NCBI GenBank assembly: GCA_019685575.1
Contig: JABFQO010000009.1
Coordinates: 1 to 64,000, forward strand
DNA: 64,000 nucleotides
Direction of reading: 5' to 3'
Source of the DNA: Candidatus Bathyarchaeota archaeon A05DMB-4
Lineage (GTDB): Archaea; Thermoproteota; Bathyarchaeia; Bathyarchaeales; SOJC01
A program made the translations under genes and the position numbers. Of this stretch, positions 59,834 through 64,000 are shown piece by piece (position 1 is the first letter of the stretch; every line of letters starts with the position of its first letter). The notes under the pieces were generated by a model. It was given only the letters and a program-made list of their open reading frames with translations. It did not search any database and was not told the origin of the DNA.

Positions 59834-61561
59834 TTGAGAATTAAGATCGGAACATTGGTCAATCTAATCCTTCTCGTATGGCTTATTCTTATTCCTATTT
59901 TTTGGCACCTTGACTTGACAAAAACATCACTCGAGTTTTATGATACTTTTTTTATGACGCCGAACGCAATTTTCCATCTGATAGTCTTTTATGCACTGGT
60001 GTTTTTTTCCATATTTGTAAACAAGTTTTCGCTATATCATGTTTTGTTACTTAGTTTATATTTTCCATTTATTCAACTAGTCAATTATCCATACCTTACA
60101 ATCCGCGACGTTTATCTTCATGCCGCCCCAGTTAAAACTATACAAGTGAATGGGAAAATAACGTATCCAAAGGATCCTGCCCCTGAAACTTGGCCGGCTT
60201 CTTTCGATCTTCATGGGATGTTATCTACTGTCTCTGGGCTTGACCTAATTAACACGAACTATATCCTGTACTTGAGTCTAATCATTGTTTTCGCCTTGAT
60301 TCTCTTCTCATTTGCAAAGGCATTAGAAAAACATGGCTACAGACTGGCTGGATACAGCGCAATTCTATTTCTGAGCTTATTCTTTACCAATCTTCTCGAT
60401 AACTTCCATCATTATTCGCGAACGGCTTTGGGCTTCACTTTTCTTTTATTTTTCTTTTTTGCATTTATCTGCTTCAAAGGTCGACGGGGTTATCTGCTCC
60501 AATTGATGATAGCTGTGGCGGTATTAACCACTCACCCCTTTCAGTCGCTTGCCATGATAAGCTTTGCTACTTCGTATTTTGTGCTTGCTCCTAGAATAAA
60601 AAGAACAAGTTTTGTCGTCTTTTTAACCTCTGCATTCGTCGGATGGTTTTTATTCAATGGATCTTTAACATTTCAAAATACAATTGATAGAGTTAAGACG
60701 TTTCTCTCTCCAGAGTATGTGGCTCCTCTTGCTAAAACATTGGCAACAAGTGAAATTCTGCCTTGGTGGGGAGTTGTTTTTCGAGATTTTCTGAAATATA
60801 CTCTATTTGCGCTCTTAATCGTTGCCTCTTTTGCTTTTATTGTGATTTTGTACAAAATTTTTCTTAAGCGTGAGAATGATGAAATGGCTATCACTTTAGC
60901 ATCACTTCTTCCAATGTCGCTGGTCATTCTTTTTAGTCTTCTTCTTCTACCCGATTGGGGAATTCCACGGTTTACTTCTTTCGCTGCCTTTCCCGCGGCT
61001 TTTGCGTCATTTATGCTTCTCGACAAATTGGTTGCAAAAAAGGTAGCAAAAATATCGTTACGCATGCCAAAACTGGGAAAGAAAGCACTGGTAAGCTTTT
61101 TGCTTCTAAACATAGTTATCTTGTCTGCAGCAGTTATGGTGTTACGATTCGAAAGAAATTATTATTATGGTGAGTTAGATCATCCATCAGAGTTGTCTAC
61201 GTTGTCGTTTTTCTTCAAATATGATCACAATTCAACAGTAAACCTAGTCTCATGGCGCACTGCAGTTCATTCTGCCTATTTCAACTATAACGCATCTCAT
61301 GGAACTTTACGACTTTGGTATTTGGATTTGAACGCAATAGGCAGAAATTCGACCCAACTACTGCTATCACAAGGTAATCTTATAAACAAATCAGACGCTA
61401 TTATCAGAGGAATGCGAGACGAGTTTGATTTTAACGGAGTTGAATTTCCTAAAAGCCTTCTTCAAACCATGGATAATGAAATGATACTCCCCAAGTTCAA
61501 CCGTATATACTCAAGCGACTATTATGCGGTATACAGCCGCTCAATAGGAAATACTCAATAA
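59834..61561 (+). CDS. Multi-TM membrane protein, possible GT-C glycosyltransferase
   Basis: 575 residues with ten or more membrane helices. NYPYLTIRDVYLHAAPVKTIQVNG sits in the first long loop, where GT-C enzymes carry an acidic motif; the C-terminal 130 residues are extracytoplasmic. Could be an oligosaccharide transferase or polymerase. Not assigned. TTG start; convergent with the GH39-like gene, 21-base overlap. Confidence 0.75.
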   Translation: MRIKIGTLVNLILLVWLILIPIFWHLDLTKTSLEFYDTFFMTPNAIFHLIVFYALVFFSIFVNKFSLYHVLLLSLYFPFIQLVNYPYLTIRDVYLHAAPVKTIQVNGKITYPKDPAPETWPASFDLHGMLSTVSGLDLINTNYILYLSLIIVFALILFSFAKALEKHGYRLAGYSAILFLSLFFTNLLDNFHHYSRTALGFTFLLFFFFAFICFKGRRGYLLQLMIAVAVLTTHPFQSLAMISFATSYFVLAPRIKRTSFVVFLTSAFVGWFLFNGSLTFQNTIDRVKTFLSPEYVAPLAKTLATSEILPWWGVVFRDFLKYTLFALLIVASFAFIVILYKIFLKRENDEMAITLASLLPMSLVILFSLLLLPDWGIPRFTSFAAFPAAFASFMLLDKLVAKKVAKISLRMPKLGKKALVSFLLLNIVILSAAVMVLRFERNYYYGELDHPSELSTLSFFFKYDHNSTVNLVSWRTAVHSAYFNYNASHGTLRLWYLDLNAIGRNSTQLLLSQGNLINKSDAIIRGMRDEFDFNGVEFPKSLLQTMDNEMILPKFNRIYSSDYYAVYSRSIGNTQ

Positions 61562-63025
61562 CGCGACGGTATATCCCTGTAAAACTAAAGCTTCTGTTGA
61601 GTTAATCTGATTGACCTGCAAAACCGGAGTCTCCCACGGAATAGTGCTGTCAATTCTTATTAAAGTCAAAACTTCTGTAATGCCTTGAAAATAGACAAGA
61701 AGTGGTTCATTAGATTTGCAAATCAACAAAATCTTCAATTTACCCTCATTAATCCATGCAAGTGCTTTCAGGTTATCCGAAGAACTGTTTGCTTCAACAA
61801 TCTGATCTCCAACGCTCAAATTGTTGCCAATCATCCATTGGACGTGATAAGGGTACCATGGCTTGTTATCGTCATCATTAATCATTCCGAAACCTACGCC
61901 TCCAGACTGCTTATTAGCCTTCTCCCAAGAAGCACTACTCGAAAACGAATAATAAACATTATAATTCAACCCCTCCAAAATGCCTTTTCTCAAAACAAGC
62001 GCTTCCCACACAGCACCTACCATCTGCTGTATTTTCGGATCAGTTCCGGTTTCCCAAGCGCTACTGAAATTACTCTCAGAATTAATGACAAGCACCCATT
62101 TGCCACGTGCATTGAAATATACTCTTTGCACATCTTGAATGCCATAATACCCTGAAGAAGTCTCAATCTGAAAATTTTCAGCACGATTCAGCATAACTTC
62201 ATCACTATATTCTCCAATGGTACCGGAATCATACTTGTGGAAAGATATGAAATCAAGCTCAGCCCCACCATTTGCTAACCAATAATCTAACACAGGCTTC
62301 CTATTTGCCCCATCAAAACCAACCATAACCTTTGAGCTAACCGACTTCATAGCATTAGTAGCAGTATTGAACAGGCTCATAAAATAACCTATCCTCGTGT
62401 AATTATTCCAACCATAATAGGTCCACGCTTCATTTACTATTTCGTAGAATCTGACTGGAAGACCAACATCTTTGAAATGCTGAACCCATGCTTCGCAATA
62501 AGCAGCCCAACTATCTGAATATGGCAAACCAGTCGCAGGATTCGTCGCCATACCATTCGGAAGATACTTAGGCTGCATATCATAACCCCCAAGCGTAATC
62601 AACGGCTCAGCACCGACCTCAAAAATCCTCGTAACAAGCAAATCCACATCAGCCCAATTAAAAACCCCACTCCTAGTCGTCTCATTCCAATACACACAAG
62701 GATCCGGACTGGCACCACTCTGACTCCTCCAATCAAATATTCGAACAAGCTTAAACCCAACATCACCCGCCAACTGCCTGCGCACAGCACTGTCCCGCCA
62801 CTTCTTCCACTCAAAATCAAGCTGAAAGCCAAGGCTCAAATTATTCACACCTATCACCTTACTAACATCCACTGTTACATCCACACGCGGCAAGTAACTA
62901 ACCACGCCAGCAGAAGAAACACTGCTAAAGGACTGCAAACTAGCACTCACCGAAACTATAGAAAGGACAAGAATAACCACTAGACAAGCGATCCGTACCA
63001 CCTTTACAGAGTCACTGAGTTCCAA
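61541..63025 (-). CDS. Secreted GH39-like glycoside hydrolase
   Basis: 494 residues. N-terminal signal/anchor (VVRIACLVVILVLSIVSVSASL), then a clan-A TIM barrel: GFQLDFEWKKWRD, VRIFDWRSQSG, RFYEIVNEAWTYYGW (acid/base Glu in NEAW), FISFHKYDS and VLVINSESNFSSA (candidate nucleophile Glu), plus a C-terminal beta domain. Substrate unknown; the neighbouring glycan genes suggest trimming of surface polysaccharide. Confidence 0.85.
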   Translation of the reverse strand: MELSDSVKVVRIACLVVILVLSIVSVSASLQSFSSVSSAGVVSYLPRVDVTVDVSKVIGVNNLSLGFQLDFEWKKWRDSAVRRQLAGDVGFKLVRIFDWRSQSGASPDPCVYWNETTRSGVFNWADVDLLVTRIFEVGAEPLITLGGYDMQPKYLPNGMATNPATGLPYSDSWAAYCEAWVQHFKDVGLPVRFYEIVNEAWTYYGWNNYTRIGYFMSLFNTATNAMKSVSSKVMVGFDGANRKPVLDYWLANGGAELDFISFHKYDSGTIGEYSDEVMLNRAENFQIETSSGYYGIQDVQRVYFNARGKWVLVINSESNFSSAWETGTDPKIQQMVGAVWEALVLRKGILEGLNYNVYYSFSSSASWEKANKQSGGVGFGMINDDDNKPWYPYHVQWMIGNNLSVGDQIVEANSSSDNLKALAWINEGKLKILLICKSNEPLLVYFQGITEVLTLIRIDSTIPWETPVLQVNQINSTEALVLQGYTVALLSISY

Positions 63026-63107
63026 ATTCGAACCCTATCTTGTGTAGTACTACCTACGAATCAATAAATATTGCTGCCTTTATGTCCAACACAAATACGC
63101 AATAGGT

Positions 63108-63129
63108 ACATATAAAACTGTTCTAGAAC
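63108..63129 (+). promoter_or_regulatory. TTCTAGAA palindrome, site 4, with TATA box
   Basis: ACATATAAAACTG followed directly by TTCTAGAAC (63121-63129), about midway between the divergent GH39-like gene (start 63025) and the FG-GAP-type gene (start 63226). An operator right after a TATA box would block transcription. Confidence 0.5.
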
Positions 63130-63225
63130 TCTATTCCATACTCGTTTATTTAGTACAGTAAGACTAAACTAAATGAATTACAGTCAAGTTAAACTAAAAG
63201 ACATACAAAAGAGAAAGTGAACAGT

Positions 63226-64000
63226 ATGAATCTCATAAATAAACGTGTATACAGAAAACTGTTAAGCTCGATATTCATCACAATTCTTCTACTCAACATC
63301 TCATCCTTATTTGTAAACATCGAACCTGTTTTTGCGTCACCAGGACTTGCACTCAAATGGACGAGAAGCCTCGGACAATACGCCCAAACCACAATCGGCG
63401 CACTTGCAGCCGACATTAACAATGACGGAAAAATGGAAATAGTCGTAACAGGAGGCTCAGGCCAAAGCACCACAGACGGCAGAGTAACCGCGCTAGATGG
63501 CGCTACAGGAAACATAATATGGCAAGTTACGCCCGGTGGAATAACCCTACACAGCCCATTCGACATTGTTGACCTAAATAATGACGGAAACCTCGAAATA
63601 GTCATCTCCACCTTAAACATGGGAACACTAGCGTTGCACGCAAAAAACGGCAGCACATACTGGAGAAACACTGCCGCAAACAGCGACACACCTCCAGATG
63701 GACACTACAACGCAATACTTGATGTCGACGGCGACGGATACATGGAAATCTACGTTAGCGGCGGCAGAGGACCATCCCAAGGCTACGACTACATAACCAT
63801 GCTAAGCTACGACGGAAAAATACTACGCCAAACATTATCATGGCATCCATGCTATGGAGGCTTAACAATAAGTGATCCTGCCTCTAATGGAACTTTCATT
63901 CTATTCCAAGGAGACAGAAGTCTCACCTACAATCCTGCTTCAGATCCATACAAATATGGCGGATGGGGAATACGCGCCCTCGACGCCCACACACTAACAC
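63226..64000 (+). CDS. Secreted FG-GAP/VCBS-type beta-propeller protein, 3' partial
   Basis: Open to the right edge for 258 codons. Signal peptide (LLSSIFITILLLNISSLFVNIEPVFA), then repeats with calcium-type loops: GALAADINNDGKMEIVVTG, DIVDLNNDGNLEIVIST and AILDVDGDGYMEIYVSG, alternating with VTALDGATGNIIWQV and LALHAKNGSTYWRN (PQQ-like). Probably a cell-surface beta-propeller. A/C-rich coding strand. An antisense frame at 63189-63689 is its shadow. Confidence 0.85.
   Translation, partial: MNLINKRVYRKLLSSIFITILLLNISSLFVNIEPVFASPGLALKWTRSLGQYAQTTIGALAADINNDGKMEIVVTGGSGQSTTDGRVTALDGATGNIIWQVTPGGITLHSPFDIVDLNNDGNLEIVISTLNMGTLALHAKNGSTYWRNTAANSDTPPDGHYNAILDVDGDGYMEIYVSGGRGPSQGYDYITMLSYDGKILRQTLSWHPCYGGLTISDPASNGTFILFQGDRSLTYNPASDPYKYGGWGIRALDAHTLT

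Noticed and set aside
63189-63689. 166-codon minus-strand frame at the right edge
   Set aside because: It lies opposite a secreted FG-GAP-type gene with a signal peptide and repeats, which is the real gene.
1-64000. CRISPR arrays, cas genes, rRNA operon
   Set aside because: No regularly spaced direct repeats, no Cas motifs and no rRNA segments were found.

Overview
The window is archaeal chromosomal DNA. Ribosomal proteins uS15, eS1, uL1, uL10 and P1/L12, archaeal-type AlaRS and LeuRS, a RecJ-like DHH nuclease beside the KEOPS subunit Pcc1, BRE/TATA promoters, frequent GTG/TTG starts and intron-containing tRNAs all say Archaea. Single-TM secreted proteins ending in a PEYPFG-type anchor, bacterial-type SerRS and the general gene mix suggest a TACK lineage, most likely a Bathyarchaeia member. 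That placement is inference; no 16S rRNA is present.

Layout. 1-1.1 kb: tyrosine integrase (5' partial) running up to the 3' end of tRNA-Leu(TAG), probably the end of an integrated element lying to the left. 1.3-3.7 kb: membrane protein, CBS protein, ribose-5-phosphate isomerase, coiled-coil membrane protein. 3.8-9.4 kb: two tRNA-Thr genes, with a perfect 50-bp inverted repeat at their outward-facing 3' ends, bracket a metal/haem/oxidative-stress set (AbrB regulator, tRNA-Met with a noncanonical intron, TspO, Fur/PerR, thioferritin-like Dps, ZIP transporter, cytochrome b5-like protein) and a secreted rhodanese-NosD-dockerin fusion. 9.5-11 kb: secreted caspase-like protease. 11.2-31 kb: housekeeping block (uS15-RecJ-Pcc1-SerRS-eS1, a nucleotidyltransferase, MTA/SAH deaminase and SAH hydrolase, sugar nucleotidyltransferase, uL1-uL10-P1, AlaRS, LeuRS, tRNA-Arg).

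31-45 kb: thioredoxin-fold gene, a decayed integrase, OsmC, a complete phosphate regulon (pstSCAB, phoU, a DUF47 protein, and a divergent AbrB-PhoU regulator), then a virus/plasmid-like module (40.2-44.7 kb) of small unknown genes, RHH/AbrB/zinc-ribbon proteins and an intact zinc-ribbon tyrosine integrase. The decayed and intact integrases are followed by the same 23-bp sequence, and the right copy abuts the stop codon of a radical SAM gene. This suggests a protein-gene 3' end is the attachment site and that the pst regulon may lie inside the element.

46-64 kb: a cell-surface/glycan region. It holds a large repeat-built secreted protein, three small winged-helix regulators, a DUF1616-like protein, VapBC, a glycan assembly run (GT2, Gfo/Idh/MocA oxidoreductase, PaaK/CapK-like adenylate-forming enzyme, two GT4, GT2, multi-TM protein), a GH39-like secreted glycosidase, and an FG-GAP-type protein running off the right edge. 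A palindrome TTCTAGAA recurs in four intergenic regions here and may mark a regulon. Everything rests on reading the sequence; no database search was run.
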